Made by a program: the position numbers and the translations under genes
DNA from: an uncultured Gammaproteobacteria bacterium
GTDB taxonomy: Bacteria; Pseudomonadota; Gammaproteobacteria; Coxiellales; Coxiellaceae
Reading direction: 5' to 3'
Assembly (NCBI GenBank): GCA_902581285.1
Contig: CACHNP010000001.1
Span: forward strand, 62,001-126,000
DNA length: 64,000 bases
Shown: positions 1-9,856 of the stretch, one piece after another
How positions within the stretch are numbered: position 1 is the stretch's first letter
Layout: each line of letters starts with the position of its first letter
The notes under the pieces: generated by a model
Databases searched by the model: none
Seen by the model: only the letters and a program-made list of their open reading frames with translations
Told to the model about the DNA's origin: nothing

Positions 1-532
1 TATCCTGATAAAGTACTATGACACAAAAAAACAACAACGTGTTTCCCAAATCGCGTACTATAGTTGGTATCAAAAAAAACCACACAAGCAATTTTACCTC
101 TCACTTAAGGCCTCAGCACTAGGCCTTGCTTCTGCGCGCATTTTCGGCAACCAGGATTCCGCCACCCTAGTAGAAGGAAAAGAACAAATCAAGAACAAGA
201 ACGTTGATGCCCTAGTCGCCCAGATCGGCTTCCCTCTCCCCGTGTCCAATTCATATTATTGGATCCGTGGCATTCCTGTCACCACTGGCCCCGCAAATCC
301 TAACCCCTCAATTCCGGGCTTAAGTCAAGCCAAGTACGACCAATGGGGGCACTTAATTAGCGGACAGCAAGGCCAATGGTCACTTCGGTTTTCAAAGTTT
401 GAGCACGACACAAAGAATAACATGGACTTCCCACGTCTAATCAACTTAGAGTGGCGCAACCCAGACCCTCAAAAACAAAACACTAACCTGACAATCCGTA
501 TTGCAATCAAGCAAAGGCACATGAGCCCATGA
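1..532 (+). CDS. lolB: Outer-membrane lipoprotein insertase LolB (5' end outside window)
   Basis: The frame is open from base 2 to the TGA at 530-532, so the start and signal peptide lie left of the window. LolB sits in the outer membrane, accepts lipoproteins from the periplasmic carrier LolA and inserts them. The visible 176 or so residues hold LolB-like features: a segment rich in L, A and G after ATARIFGN-like sequence, a conserved SNSYYWIRG stretch and a W-G-x-L-I/S region near the C-terminus. The strongest support is context: its last four bases overlap the start of ispE, the classic lolB-ispE order of gammaproteobacteria. Identification is by context plus moderate sequence resemblance. 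Confidence 0.82.
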   Translation, partial: ILIKYYDTKKQQRVSQIAYYSWYQKKPHKQFYLSLKASALGLASARIFGNQDSATLVEGKEQIKNKNVDALVAQIGFPLPVSNSYYWIRGIPVTTGPANPNPSIPGLSQAKYDQWGHLISGQQGQWSLRFSKFEHDTKNNMDFPRLINLEWRNPDPQKQNTNLTIRIAIKQRHMSP

Positions 533-1380
533 CACAAATCGAGGTTACTGCGCCAGCCAAACTAAATTTGTATTTGCGCGTGTTATCTCGTCGTGAAGAT
601 GGTTATCACAATTTGCAAACCTTGTTCCAGCTGATTGACCTACAAGACAGCTTGATCTTCGAGCCCAATATCAGCGGCGACATCACACTGGACGCACCGC
701 AATGTGAGTTTCCAAATGAAGAGAATCTAATCATTAAAGCAGCAAAATATTGTCAATCACTAACCCACAACAAACCCGGCTGCCACATTAAACTCAAAAA
801 AAACATTCCGATCGGCGGTGGTTTAGGCGGAGGAAGCTCCAATGCTGCCAGCACGCTACTTACACTAAATCGGTTATGGAACATCGGCCTTGATACGGAT
901 GAATTAACACTAATAGGCACCCGACTAGGCGCTGATGTCCCCGTGTTCATCAAAGGGCAATCTGCCTGGGCGCAGGGCATCGGCGACCAACTCAAACCAA
1001 CCACTCTCGCTCATCGCTGGTTTCTAATCATTCACCCTGGTTGCCACGTATCCACTGCTAAACTGTTTAAACACCCCCAATTAAAGCCACAAGCTCCCCA
1101 GCTGGACACAGCGCTATTTGATATGCGTAACACCGTCAATGACTTCGAACCCCTGGTTCTGCAAGACTACCCCGAGATTCGCAATGCACACCACTGGCTG
1201 AGTCAATTTGCGCCGGCACACCTGACAGGTACTGGTGCCTGTGTGTTCAGCGTCTTTGATGACCAACAAGCTGCTGAAAAAGTAGCCAAAAAAACCCCGA
1301 GTTCGTGGCAGTCATTTTGTGCACGTGGGATCAATGACTCTCCCAGCCTCACCCAGCTTAAGACCATACCCAAACCCTAA
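529..1380 (+). CDS. ispE: 4-diphosphocytidyl-2-C-methyl-D-erythritol kinase
   Basis: A GHMP-family kinase that phosphorylates CDP-methylerythritol in the non-mevalonate isoprenoid pathway. The 283-residue length is normal. Visible motifs are PAKLNL with Lys11, the glycine-rich ATP loop GGGLGGGSSNAA at about residues 96-107, and catalytic Asp136 in LGADVPVF. The ATG overlaps the lolB stop as ATGA, which indicates translational coupling. Its pathway supplies the isoprenoid units used by the carotenoid genes at 10397-13902, although no prenyl-diphosphate synthase is visible in the window. Confidence 0.97.
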   Translation: MTQIEVTAPAKLNLYLRVLSRREDGYHNLQTLFQLIDLQDSLIFEPNISGDITLDAPQCEFPNEENLIIKAAKYCQSLTHNKPGCHIKLKKNIPIGGGLGGGSSNAASTLLTLNRLWNIGLDTDELTLIGTRLGADVPVFIKGQSAWAQGIGDQLKPTTLAHRWFLIIHPGCHVSTAKLFKHPQLKPQAPQLDTALFDMRNTVNDFEPLVLQDYPEIRNAHHWLSQFAPAHLTGTGACVFSVFDDQQAAEKVAKKTPSSWQSFCARGINDSPSLTQLKTIPKP

Positions 1381-1413
1381 GCAAGCTTATCTGGCATTGA
1401 ACAAAAAAAAAAG

Positions 1414-1442
1414 TTGAATCACGCAAAGCTTCGTGGTAATTT
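1414..1442 (+). promoter_or_regulatory. Sigma70-type promoter of tRNA-Gln
   Basis: TTGAAT at 1414-1419 and TAATTT at 1437-1442 are separated by exactly 17 bases. The -10 box ends ten bases before the tRNA 5' end, so transcription would start a few bases before the mature tRNA. Confidence 0.6.
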
Positions 1443-1452
1443 AGGCAGACTT

Positions 1453-1526
1453 TGGGGTGTAGCCAAGCGGTAAGGCATCGGGTTTTGATCCCGTGATCGT
1501 AGGTTCGAATCCTGCCACCCCAGCCA
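1453..1526 (+). tRNA. tRNA-Gln (UUG)
   Basis: The acceptor arms TGGGGTG (1453-1459) and CACCCCA (1516-1522) pair completely and are followed by G and an encoded CCA. The anticodon stem CGGGT/ATCCCG-type region presents TTG, and the T arm carries GGTTCGAATCC. The gene sits alone between ispE and prs, a common gammaproteobacterial position. Confidence 0.97.
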
Positions 1527-1733
1527 CTTTTTATATTATATCTCTGCAAACCAACAAATAATCTCAAAATTTAGTCAACTAATACATGCAATAACCCATT
1601 CATCATGCACACTTTTAGACTACCCTCTGACATTGCTAAATACATTGAAACCAGAAAAGGTTCGTGCTAACGTTCTGATTGCGACCACGCTCCAGTATTA
1701 AATGACTTGCACTCAATCAAAGGAAAACCCACT

Positions 1734-2702
1734 GTGAATAACCTCAAGATTTTCTCCGGAAGCTCGAACCCCACCTTAGCACAGAACGTCACCAACGACC
1801 TCAATACTGAGCTGGGAAAAATACAAGTAGATCGATTCAGTGATGGTGAAATTCGAGTTGAAATCGAAGAAAATGTTCGTGGCAGAAACATATTCATCAT
1901 CCAGTCCACCTGCAACCCATGTAACGACAATCTCATGGAGTTACTGATCATGGCTGACGCTTTCAAACGCTCTTCGGCCTCCAGCATCACTGCCGTGGTA
2001 CCATATTTCGGTTACGCCCGACAAGACCGCCGGGTTCGGTCTGCTCGCGTACCCATCACCGCCAAAATTATTGCCGACATGATGGCCTCTGTGGGGATTG
2101 AGCGTATTATCACTGCCGACCTCCACGCAGACCAAATTCAAGGCTTTTTTGACATCCCGGTGGACAACATTTACGCAAGCCCACTCATGCTGGAAAATGA
2201 CGTGCAGTGCACAAAACATAAAAACCTCACCATTGTCTCTCCCGACGTTGGTGGCGTGGTCCGGGCTCGAGCCATTGCAAAAAGACTCAACGACACCGAG
2301 CTTGCTATTATTGATAAACGACGCCCTCGCTTTAATGAAGCCGAGGTTATGAATGTTATTGGTAATGTGATCGACCAACACTGTATCATCGTAGACGATA
2401 TCGTCGATACAGCAGGCACCCTGAGTGCCGCAGCAACGGCTTTGAAAAAACACGGCGCAGCATCGGTTGCAGCCTATTGCACCCACCCAGTTTTATCTGG
2501 AAAGGCGATCGAAAATATCGAATCCTCGCCCCTAGAAGAAATTATCGTCAGTGATACCATCCCGCTGAGCCCGCCCGCCAGTATTTGCTCTAAAATAAGG
2601 CAGGTCTCGCTTAGCCCTCTCATATCAGAGACCATTTCTCGCATTGCACATAATCAATCTGTCAGCTCCATGTTTACCGACCCACCACGAGAAAAAGCAT
2701 AA
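1734..2702 (+). CDS. prs: Ribose-phosphate pyrophosphokinase (PRPP synthetase)
   Basis: Makes PRPP from ribose 5-phosphate and ATP for nucleotide, histidine and tryptophan synthesis. The GTG at 1734 is chosen because AAAGGA lies nine bases upstream and the product (322 residues) then starts close to the family N-terminus; an upstream TTG at 1707 would add nine unlikely residues. Visible motifs include [11 protein letters not shown], the [18 protein letters not shown] stretch and the PRPP-binding loop [11 protein letters not shown]. The family is usually about 315 residues. The gene follows tRNA-Gln and precedes rplY. Confidence 0.97.
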   Translation: MNNLKIFSGSSNPTLAQNVTNDLNTELGKIQVDRFSDGEIRVEIEENVRGRNIFIIQSTCNPCNDNLMELLIMADAFKRSSASSITAVVPYFGYARQDRRVRSARVPITAKIIADMMASVGIERIITADLHADQIQGFFDIPVDNIYASPLMLENDVQCTKHKNLTIVSPDVGGVVRARAIAKRLNDTELAIIDKRRPRFNEAEVMNVIGNVIDQHCIIVDDIVDTAGTLSAAATALKKHGAASVAAYCTHPVLSGKAIENIESSPLEEIIVSDTIPLSPPASICSKIRQVSLSPLISETISRIAHNQSVSSMFTDPPREKA

Positions 2703-2750
2703 AAAACATAAAACTGCGTTTCAATTTCAAAATTGGAGCCAATAACAACT

Positions 2751-2790
2751 GGGTTTTTTCAACCAAAACCCCAATTTGGGTTGTGTTTTT
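2751..2790 (+). promoter_or_regulatory. Alternative hairpins between prs and rplY (possible terminator/attenuator)
   Basis: GGGTTTT (2751-2757) pairs perfectly with AAAACCC (2765-2771). The same AACCC bases can instead take part in a second hairpin, CAACCAAA (2760-2767) with TTTGGGTTG (2775-2783, one bulged G), which is followed by TGTTTTTTG. The two folds exclude each other and only the second has a U tract. This could be a prs terminator or an rplY leader attenuator; neither role is shown. Confidence 0.35.
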
Positions 2791-2853
2791 TGCCAAAACA
2801 GGTAAAATCGCTTTTTCAAGTCAAACTGATACTACACATGTCCGGAGATACTC

Positions 2854-3147
2854 ATGGCCGAAGCTAAATTACAAGCAAGAAAACGAAGCGAAAAAACAGG
2901 AACCAGTGAAGCGCGACGCTTACGCAAACAAAGTCTCGTACCTGGTATTATCTATGGCGGAAAAGAAAGCCCTGAAAATGTGAGCGTTGAACTTCGCCAC
3001 ATCTTAAAAAAAGTGGAACTCGAGCAATATCAAGATTTAAGCTTGCAATTCGAAGACGGCAATAGCACAAAAGTGGATATTGTTGAGCTACAATGGCACC
3101 CGGTTAGAAACGAAGTCATCCACATCGACTTTTTACGTAAAGCTTAA
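2854..3147 (+). CDS. rplY: 50S ribosomal protein L25, short form
   Basis: Binds 5S rRNA in the large subunit. The 97-residue product has the short enterobacterial architecture without the C-terminal CTC extension. It shows the family pattern RKRSEKTGTSEARRLR near the N-terminus, PGIIYGG at about residues 30-36 and a C-terminal HIDFLRK. The ATG at 2854 has GGAG about eight bases upstream. A longer frame beginning at 2783 in another phase is a shadow. It lies immediately upstream of pth, the usual neighbour. Confidence 0.95.
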   Translation: MAEAKLQARKRSEKTGTSEARRLRKQSLVPGIIYGGKESPENVSVELRHILKKVELEQYQDLSLQFEDGNSTKVDIVELQWHPVRNEVIHIDFLRKA

Positions 3148-3185
3148 GTCAACTCAGTCTAGCTATAAAAAAGGAAACCGCGCAA

Positions 3186-3773
3186 TTGACTCGCTCAAAT
3201 GGAATACGTTTAATTGCCGGCCTTGGGAATCCAGGCCCTAAATACACCAACACTCGACACAATGTTGGAGCCTGGCTAATTGAATCTCTAACCAATAGAC
3301 ACAACTTAAATTTGCAGCATAACAGCAAGCTGAAAGGTTACGTCACTAAAATAACCACCGCAGATCGATCCGCGCTCCTATTTGTACCAGACACTTACAT
3401 GAATGAAAGCGGGCAAGCCATCTTAGCCATTGCCCACTTTTATCGCATCCCCCCAGAACAAATTCTTATTGCGCATGATGAATTAGACTTTCCATGTGGT
3501 AAAGTTCGTTTAAAAAGAAGCGGTGGTCACGGCGGTCACAACGGCTTGCGTGATATCGTTAACAAATTAGGTTCAAATGATTTTTTTCGCCTGCGCATTG
3601 GCATTGGGCACCCTGGAGACAAACACCAAGTTAGTAACTACGTCCTCAAAAACCCCAGCAGTGAAGACAATCAACTCATTCACCAATCGATTGATAAAGC
3701 AACCTCCGTCATAGACCTACTCACTCAAGGTGAAACAGAAAAAGCGTTTATGACCTTACACAGCGAGACATAG
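3186..3773 (+). CDS. pth: Peptidyl-tRNA hydrolase
   Basis: Releases tRNA from prematurely dissociated peptidyl-tRNA. The 195-residue protein has the GLGNPG motif with Asn15, TRHNVG with catalytic His25, and HDELDFPCG plus [10 protein letters not shown] downstream. The start is a TTG at 3186; AAGGAA lies about ten bases upstream, and the next ATG at 3199 is out of frame. It stops one base before the ychF start, so the two genes are probably co-translated. Confidence 0.97.
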   Translation: MTRSNGIRLIAGLGNPGPKYTNTRHNVGAWLIESLTNRHNLNLQHNSKLKGYVTKITTADRSALLFVPDTYMNESGQAILAIAHFYRIPPEQILIAHDELDFPCGKVRLKRSGGHGGHNGLRDIVNKLGSNDFFRLRIGIGHPGDKHQVSNYVLKNPSSEDNQLIHQSIDKATSVIDLLTQGETEKAFMTLHSET

Positions 3774-3774
3774 T

Positions 3775-4866
3775 ATGGGATTCAAATGTGGCATAGTTGG
3801 GTTACCCAACGTTGGAAAATCAACTCTTTTTAACGCACTGACTCAAGCCGGAATTGACGCGGCGAACTACCCTTTCTGCACCATTGAGCCAAACACTGGC
3901 GTGGTAGGCGTGCCGGACCCTCGCCTGCACAATGTGGCAAAACTCGCAAAGTCAAAACAGATTATCCCTGCTAAAATGGAATTCGTTGATATTGCTGGTT
4001 TAGTTTCTGGCGCATCACAAGGTGAAGGGCTGGGAAACCAATTTTTAGCGCACATCAGAGAAACCAATGCCATTGCACACGTTGTGCGCTGTTTTGAAGA
4101 TGACGACATCACCCATGTGTCAGGCAAGGTTTCACCTATCGATGACATTGAAACTATTAACATCGAGCTCATCCTGGCTGACCTCGACACCATAAACAAC
4201 GCTCTGACACGCTGCCAAAAAGAAACTAAAAGCAAGCCAAAAGAAGCCGCTCTAAAATTAGCCAGCCTAAATAAAATCAAGTCCGGTTTAGAACAAGAAA
4301 CACCAGCCAGGTCGCAGAACCTGGATGACAATGATTTAGCTGTTATCAGCCCATACAACTTGCTCACACTCAAACCCACACTCTACATTGCTAACGTGGA
4401 TGAAGGAGACCAAAGCAATAACCCGTTACTAAAACAAGTCAACGATTACGCGCAAAATGAAAACTCTGTCGTGGTGTCGATTTGCGCTTCAATAGAAGCC
4501 GAAATAGCCCAACTAGACAGTGAAGAGCAACAAGAGTTCCTTAAAGACATGGGCTTAGATGAACCCGGACTGGACCGAGTCATCAGAGCGGGCTACAAAC
4601 TGCTAGGCTTGGAAACATACTTCACAGCTGGCCCTAAAGAAGCACGCGCCTGGACTATACACCACGGCTACAGCGCACCTGAAGCTGCCGGCGTGATACA
4701 CACCGACTTCCAACGCGGCTTTATTCGAGCCGAAGTGATTGCCTACAATGACTACATCACTCACCAAGGCGAAATCGGAGCAAAAGAAGCCGGTCGTTGG
4801 CGCCAAGAAGGAAAAGAGTACATTGTGGCCGATGGGGATGTCATTTTATTCCGATTTAATGTTTAA
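3775..4866 (+). CDS. ychF: Ribosome-binding ATPase YchF
   Basis: An Obg-related P-loop NTPase that prefers ATP and binds ribosomes. The 363-residue length matches the family exactly. Visible are the P-loop GLPNVGKST (residues 9-17), the switch region VDIAGLV, a coiled middle region and the C-terminal TGS domain ending in the characteristic [10 protein letters not shown]. The pth-ychF order is strongly conserved in gammaproteobacteria. Confidence 0.98.
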   Translation: MGFKCGIVGLPNVGKSTLFNALTQAGIDAANYPFCTIEPNTGVVGVPDPRLHNVAKLAKSKQIIPAKMEFVDIAGLVSGASQGEGLGNQFLAHIRETNAIAHVVRCFEDDDITHVSGKVSPIDDIETINIELILADLDTINNALTRCQKETKSKPKEAALKLASLNKIKSGLEQETPARSQNLDDNDLAVISPYNLLTLKPTLYIANVDEGDQSNNPLLKQVNDYAQNENSVVVSICASIEAEIAQLDSEEQQEFLKDMGLDEPGLDRVIRAGYKLLGLETYFTAGPKEARAWTIHHGYSAPEAAGVIHTDFQRGFIRAEVIAYNDYITHQGEIGAKEAGRWRQEGKEYIVADGDVILFRFNV

Positions 4867-4928
4867 AACTGATAAGTTAGAGGCATACTCGACTTATTTC
4901 ACACAAACGCAGATTCAAAAAAAGAAAC

Positions 4929-4957
4929 TTGACAAAGAGGCCGTTTCAATGGAAAAT
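4929..4957 (+). promoter_or_regulatory. Sigma70-type promoter of tRNA-Met
   Basis: A consensus TTGACA at 4929-4934 is followed after 17 bases by GAAAAT at 4952-4957, about eleven bases before the tRNA 5' end. Confidence 0.55.
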
Positions 4958-4968
4958 CTGCTTTTCTT

Positions 4969-5045
4969 GGCTATGTAGCTCAGCTGGTTAGAGCACAGCA
5001 TTCATAATGCTGGGGTCGGTGGTTCAAGTCCACCCATAGCCACCA
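4969..5045 (+). tRNA. Elongator tRNA-Met (CAU)
   Basis: GGCTATG (4969-4975) pairs with CATAGCC (5035-5041), followed by A and encoded CCA. The anticodon loop holds TTCATAA and the D and T arms match the elongator tRNA-Met of enterobacteria closely, which separates it from initiator tRNA and from tRNA-Ile2. A decayed direct copy of its 3' part lies at 14441-14503, so this gene may mark the left end of an old island. Confidence 0.95.
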
Positions 5046-5341
5046 CACTTTTTCACAAGCTCATGGCACGAGATAGCAATCTCCGGGTCATCTTAACTTA
5101 GACCGCTCTTTTCCTAGAAGCACACATTTTATACCCAAAAGACAAAGCCTCCCGCCACATGATGCTCAAAAAAAAAGCTAATGTATTATCTGAGATGGCC
5201 TGAACTGCCTCCAGAAGCCATTCTTTGCTTTGCTTTTTTTACTCAATCACGTGGCACGAAAAGCGACTTCACCCTTGTTTTTTAGCGTTTTTCTATTCAT
5301 ACTAAGGTGCTAAAAATAAATCAAGTTGAGGCACTAATCAA
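5046..5341. other. Gene-free spacer between tRNA-Met and the FAAL gene
   Basis: No coding frame is convincing. ATGGC at 5195-5199 can pair with GCCAT at 5217-5221 (with extra CTG/CAG pairs inside), and a T-rich run follows at 5222-5240. It could be a terminator for the tRNA transcript. No integrase or recombinase remnant was seen here. Confidence 0.4.
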
Positions 5342-8300
5342 ATGAGTTTAGATACCAGCATCATCCACTCAATGATGAAACAAGTTGAAAAACTAGAAAA
5401 CAAAATCATTCTGCGTTTTCTTGACTCTGTTGACGACCCAGGCACCACATTAACCAACACCGAACTTTTCACTCGCGCCGCATCACTTCAAGGGCACATT
5501 AAGCAGCACACTAAACCAGGTGATAGAGTGCTGCTTCTGTACCCACAAGGCATCGACTTTTTAGTCTCATTTATGGCAACACTAATGGCTGGCGCTATAG
5601 CGATCCCAACTTACCCACCAAGCCGCAGTCGACTGACAACAGACATTATCCGCTTAGAACACCTCTGCAAAAACTCATCGCCAAAACTGATTTTAACCAC
5701 GAATGATTTCGCCCAGCGACTCGAGAACTACCAGCCCAAGAACGAAGACCAAAATCAACTACAAGACACGTTCAATTTAAAAGACAACGAACAACTAGAA
5801 ATCCAAGAAACCACAGTACTCATCACGGATAACATCGAGATTTCATTATCTGACGCAAACTCCTTCAAACCACACACCAAACCCACCGATACCGCCTTTC
5901 TCCAATACACCTCAGGCTCTACTGGAATACCGAAAGGCGTTATGATCTCGCACAAAAATCTTGTTGTGAACAGTGACTTTATTCAAAAAGGTTTCGATTT
6001 TACCCACACAAACAAAAGCGTCTCGTGGCTGCCACAATACCATGACATGGGCCTCATTGGGCAAATACTCAGCCCAGCAGTTTACACTGGAGCCGAGGTC
6101 AATCTTTGTTCTCCAACCTCATTTATCCAGAACCCAATAGGCTGGTTAAAGTTAATCACCAAGTATAGAGCAACCATCTCTGGTGGTCCAAATTTTGCTT
6201 ATGATTTGTGTGTAAAGGCATTTTCACCAGACAAAATGCATGACATAGACCTGTCTCATTGGAGGATCGCTTTCAACGGAGCAGAACCCATCTCTGCCAA
6301 AACACTGGATGATTTCGAAACCACTTTTGCACCTTATGGTTTTAAATCTCATGCATTTTTTAATCTTTACGGCATGGCAGAACACACGGTCATGATATCA
6401 AAGGGAGTACCTCAACAACCAACGAAAAAAGTCACAATCGACCGGAATCAGCTTGCAAATAGTCGCCTTGTTACAGCATCAGAAGGCCGTTTAAGCAAAA
6501 CTTTTATTGGCTGCGGAACTGCACTAAAAAATCATAATGTACAAATAGTCTGCCCAGACTCTCTGCGCACACTAGCAGATGAGCAAATTGGTGAAATTTG
6601 GTGCCAAGGCGATAGCGTTGCTCAAGGCTACTGGAACAACACCGAATTAACCAAGGCCACATTCCATGCAATCACCAATGATGAAAAAGGCCCTTACTTA
6701 CGTACAGGAGATCTTGGATTCCTAAAAGATAATGAAATATACATTGTTGGGCGCTGTAAAGACATGATAATCATTCGCGGTAAAAACTATGCGCCACAAG
6801 ATCTTGAACTAACCTCGGAAAGCGCTCACCCCGCAATCCAAACAGGGTCTTGCGCCGTATTTACCTCCGATACCAACCAAGGTGAAAAAGTGGTATTGGT
6901 ATGCGAAATCAATCGACACTATCTACGCAAAGACCTCACCACCATTTTCACTCAGATACAGCAAGCCATATCCGAAAAACATAATCTTAGTATGCACGAT
7001 ATCGTCTTACTCAAACCAACTAAAACACTCAAAACAACCAGTGGAAAAATTCAACGAAAAAAAACCAAAAGCGCCTATGAGAGCCAAACCTTAGTGGTAC
7101 ACGCTCAATTATCCGAGCACTCAAGCGAAAAAAATCCGACAATCTCAGACACAAAGCAACACACAGGGGAATATAGTATTGCCACAGAGCTAGCAACCTG
7201 GATCCATCAGCAAAACTCTTCACTCAATATGCAAACGATACTCTCAACAAAACTAACCAACATGGGTTTGGATTCACTGATCGCAATAGATTTCATAGAG
7301 CACATTCACAGCTACTTCAAATCCGAGTCCAGCAAAGAACAATTCAACTTAGTCAACTTATTTGAATTTGAAACGCTCGATAAACTTGCACATTCCATTC
7401 ACACAGCCCAGAAACAAGAGCTTAGCAACATCAAAAATGAGCAAAAAAACCTCACCCCAATCCAAACCATAAAAACCGATACCAAGCAAAAACCGTCGTC
7501 AGTATTTTCAAAAAAAATGATCAGACACCAAAAATTGATTCACAATTTACATAAAATTCCTAACTTGTCATCTCAATATAATAAACTCAAAAAATCGGAT
7601 ACGCGCCTCAACCAACCTATTCCTCCTTTTCTATCAGATTCATTCAAGGAAAACTTACAACATGTTTCAAACCGAACCATGTCTTTTGAAAAAATATGGC
7701 GCTTTAGGTCTCCGCTATCGATTCCAATCTACCTTTACAACAAATCCCTTGTGAAAAGCACATTCCAAGAACTCGTCACTCAGAATCAAGCATTACTTGA
7801 CCAACTTAGCAATAATGATACCGGCGGGATTTGCTTGTTTATGCACACATTCCTTAATTTGACGATCGCCATACCGCTTATCGTCACCCACCTACATGAA
7901 CAGGGTAGAGAAATCATTGGAGTCACTGATGAGCCTGAAGTAGCCAAAATATTAAACGGCAAGCTAACCACCTGGCTCGGAATCACTCCGGCCCATATGC
8001 ATACTTACTGCTTACGCGACTTAAATAACATCGCCAAGGTCAATGATGTTATCAATAGAAAAGGCTTTGTTATCATGCTACCGGATCGGTTTAAAACTAA
8101 TTTCCAAGAACCCTGCAACGACCTTCTCGACTTTTCTATACTAGAAACCTCGCCAAAAGCCACTTTTAGCGTTTTAAAAGACAAAACCATGGGCATGTAC
8201 ATTAAAACCATAGCCGATTTCACTAAAAACGGTGCTCAACTATTTCCATTTAGCACTCAATGGAGTGACAAAAGCACCCCTGTAATAAAACTACACTACA

Positions 8301-8434
8301 CCCCTGATTGCAAAGATCAAATACGTGATATCATGCAGTCGATGCTATCAAATTTTCATTTAGGCTTTAATGAGTGGATGTACACGCATCGCAACATCAA
8401 CCAGTTTCTCAATGATTCTGTTAAACGCGACTAA
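5342..8434 (+). CDS. FAAL-ACP-LpxL-like acyltransferase fusion
   Basis: Residues 1-590 or so form a fatty acyl-AMP ligase: TSGSTGIPKG near residue 190, WLPQYHDMGLIG, YGMAEHT, LRTGDLGFL, RGKNYAPQD and KTTSGKIQRKK. FAALs activate free fatty acids as acyl-adenylates and pass them to a carrier protein. An ACP domain follows with GLDSL, phosphopantetheine Ser645. The last 290 residues weakly resemble the LpxL/HtrB acyltransferase family: GFVIMLPDR, a PF-containing segment and a closing EWMYTHR like the W-x-x-H-R ending of that family, with HTFLNL where those enzymes have their catalytic histidine motif. If so, one polypeptide would load an acyl chain and transfer it to an acceptor. The MFS gene follows after 11 bases. 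The FAAL-ACP part is firm; the third domain is tentative. Confidence 0.85.
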   Translation: MSLDTSIIHSMMKQVEKLENKIILRFLDSVDDPGTTLTNTELFTRAASLQGHIKQHTKPGDRVLLLYPQGIDFLVSFMATLMAGAIAIPTYPPSRSRLTTDIIRLEHLCKNSSPKLILTTNDFAQRLENYQPKNEDQNQLQDTFNLKDNEQLEIQETTVLITDNIEISLSDANSFKPHTKPTDTAFLQYTSGSTGIPKGVMISHKNLVVNSDFIQKGFDFTHTNKSVSWLPQYHDMGLIGQILSPAVYTGAEVNLCSPTSFIQNPIGWLKLITKYRATISGGPNFAYDLCVKAFSPDKMHDIDLSHWRIAFNGAEPISAKTLDDFETTFAPYGFKSHAFFNLYGMAEHTVMISKGVPQQPTKKVTIDRNQLANSRLVTASEGRLSKTFIGCGTALKNHNVQIVCPDSLRTLADEQIGEIWCQGDSVAQGYWNNTELTKATFHAITNDEKGPYLRTGDLGFLKDNEIYIVGRCKDMIIIRGKNYAPQDLELTSESAHPAIQTGSCAVFTSDTNQGEKVVLVCEINRHYLRKDLTTIFTQIQQAISEKHNLSMHDIVLLKPTKTLKTTSGKIQRKKTKSAYESQTLVVHAQLSEHSSEKNPTISDTKQHTGEYSIATELATWIHQQNSSLNMQTILSTKLTNMGLDSLIAIDFIEHIHSYFKSESSKEQFNLVNLFEFETLDKLAHSIHTAQKQELSNIKNEQKNLTPIQTIKTDTKQKPSSVFSKKMIRHQKLIHNLHKIPNLSSQYNKLKKSDTRLNQPIPPFLSDSFKENLQHVSNRTMSFEKIWRFRSPLSIPIYLYNKSLVKSTFQELVTQNQALLDQLSNNDTGGICLFMHTFLNLTIAIPLIVTHLHEQGREIIGVTDEPEVAKILNGKLTTWLGITPAHMHTYCLRDLNNIAKVNDVINRKGFVIMLPDRFKTNFQEPCNDLLDFSILETSPKATFSVLKDKTMGMYIKTIADFTKNGAQLFPFSTQWSDKSTPVIKLHYTPDCKDQIRDIMQSMLSNFHLGFNEWMYTHRNINQFLNDSVKRD

Positions 8435-8445
8435 GGGCCCAGCTC

Positions 8446-9717
8446 ATGCTAATATTTGAAAAACAGCGTTTAGCATTTCTTCTATACTCATGCAAAGAAC
8501 ATTTTCGCGCTCACCCACAACTCAAACTCGCCTTATTCACGTTTTTTATCGCCGGATTCCAGATCTGTCTTCAAGGTTTATTTATCACCGAATTTAGTCG
8601 CGCGCTACATACATCAACCAGTAAAATCATATTCCTGGAATCTATTGCTCTGACCTGTTGCCTAATCAGCAATTACTTTAGCGCCTACTTTATAAACCGA
8701 TTTTCAGCTTTCAATGTTCTTAAAATAAGTATTTTTCTTTTTATTTTTGGCGACACCATCTTCTATATCATACTTGCTCAAACAAAAACACCCGTCGACA
8801 CCACCTGGTTAAGTTATATTTTCTCGCTTATTATTACTGGCTTAGGCCTCGGTTTACTCTATCCCAGTATCAACCACATGATCCTCAAGTTAAATATAAC
8901 CAGTGTAAAAAAAGCAAGCACTCTTACTTGGTTAAATGCATTTTGGAATATTGGTTACTGCATATCGTCACTTATTGCCAGCACCACTGCAGCCGCACAC
9001 AAACCCAATATACCTTTTCTTATTCTTTCCGCACTATTCATAACGCTATTAATTTATTTAAACAAACAGACAAATCTATACCAACTACAAACAAATCGAA
9101 TCACACTTCAAAGTAAGCCCCGCAACCGAATTAATTTTAATGACATCCCTCAACAACTACTTCTTGTTGGTTGCATTTGTTTGGTCATTACCTTCACTCA
9201 AAACACGGTAGAATACTGGTTTCCGGCTTACCTTAAAATAGAACACCAAAAAGGAATGAGCATGACTGCATTCGCGATGAGTTTTTTTGGCCTTGGGCAA
9301 TTACTCGGACGCCTGTTTTTCGGGTTCTGGGTTATACCCAAAGTCAATCTAACCCGCTTCATCATAATCATGATCACCGTACTCAGCTCAGCGATCTCTT
9401 TGTTCCTTTTTGCAAGTCCTATATCCATCACTTTTCTTCTCATTTTTATCATAGGTCTATCCAGTTCATGCTTACTTCCAATAATGATGAATCACGACGC
9501 CAGGCGTACTGCTTGTAACCACAAAGCCAGCTTCCTCGTTCTAATGAACACACTCGGGTCAACTATTAGCTTTTGGCTCACATCTTTATTCAGTCAATTT
9601 ATCAGTATTCATTACGCCATTATTAGCGCACCAATTTTATTATTATCAGCACTAGCAGCGTATTTTCTCCTGCAAACGGATTACGGCAAGCGTCGCATAC
9701 TGGCTTCCTTACGTTAG
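8446..9717 (+). CDS. MFS transporter, about 12 transmembrane helices
   Basis: The 423-residue protein is almost entirely hydrophobic, with some twelve helices starting near residue 27 and a more polar central loop around residues 205-240, the usual MFS 6+6 layout. FFGLGQLLGRLFFGFWV around residue 280 resembles the MFS helix 8 region. It starts 11 bases after the FAAL-ACP fusion and is probably in its operon, so it may move the lipid product or its acceptor. Substrate cannot be read from the sequence. Confidence 0.8.
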   Translation: MLIFEKQRLAFLLYSCKEHFRAHPQLKLALFTFFIAGFQICLQGLFITEFSRALHTSTSKIIFLESIALTCCLISNYFSAYFINRFSAFNVLKISIFLFIFGDTIFYIILAQTKTPVDTTWLSYIFSLIITGLGLGLLYPSINHMILKLNITSVKKASTLTWLNAFWNIGYCISSLIASTTAAAHKPNIPFLILSALFITLLIYLNKQTNLYQLQTNRITLQSKPRNRINFNDIPQQLLLVGCICLVITFTQNTVEYWFPAYLKIEHQKGMSMTAFAMSFFGLGQLLGRLFFGFWVIPKVNLTRFIIIMITVLSSAISLFLFASPISITFLLIFIIGLSSSCLLPIMMNHDARRTACNHKASFLVLMNTLGSTISFWLTSLFSQFISIHYAIISAPILLLSALAAYFLLQTDYGKRRILASLR

Positions 9718-9856
9718 TCACTCGTTATTTTTATTCCCAATGAATTAAGCAGATTAAATTAATATTATATAGAGTTAAGATATTATTGTTACTTTAACAT
9801 AGCTAAACAATAGGGTAATATTATGTCTTTTTATTAACTCAACTAGAATTAAACTC

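Noticed and set aside
1941-2486. 181-residue minus-strand frame
   Set aside because: It lies entirely inside prs, whose motifs and length are certain; the composition is that of an antisense shadow.
3867-4379. 170-residue minus-strand frame
   Set aside because: Antisense to ychF with no ribosome site or family features.
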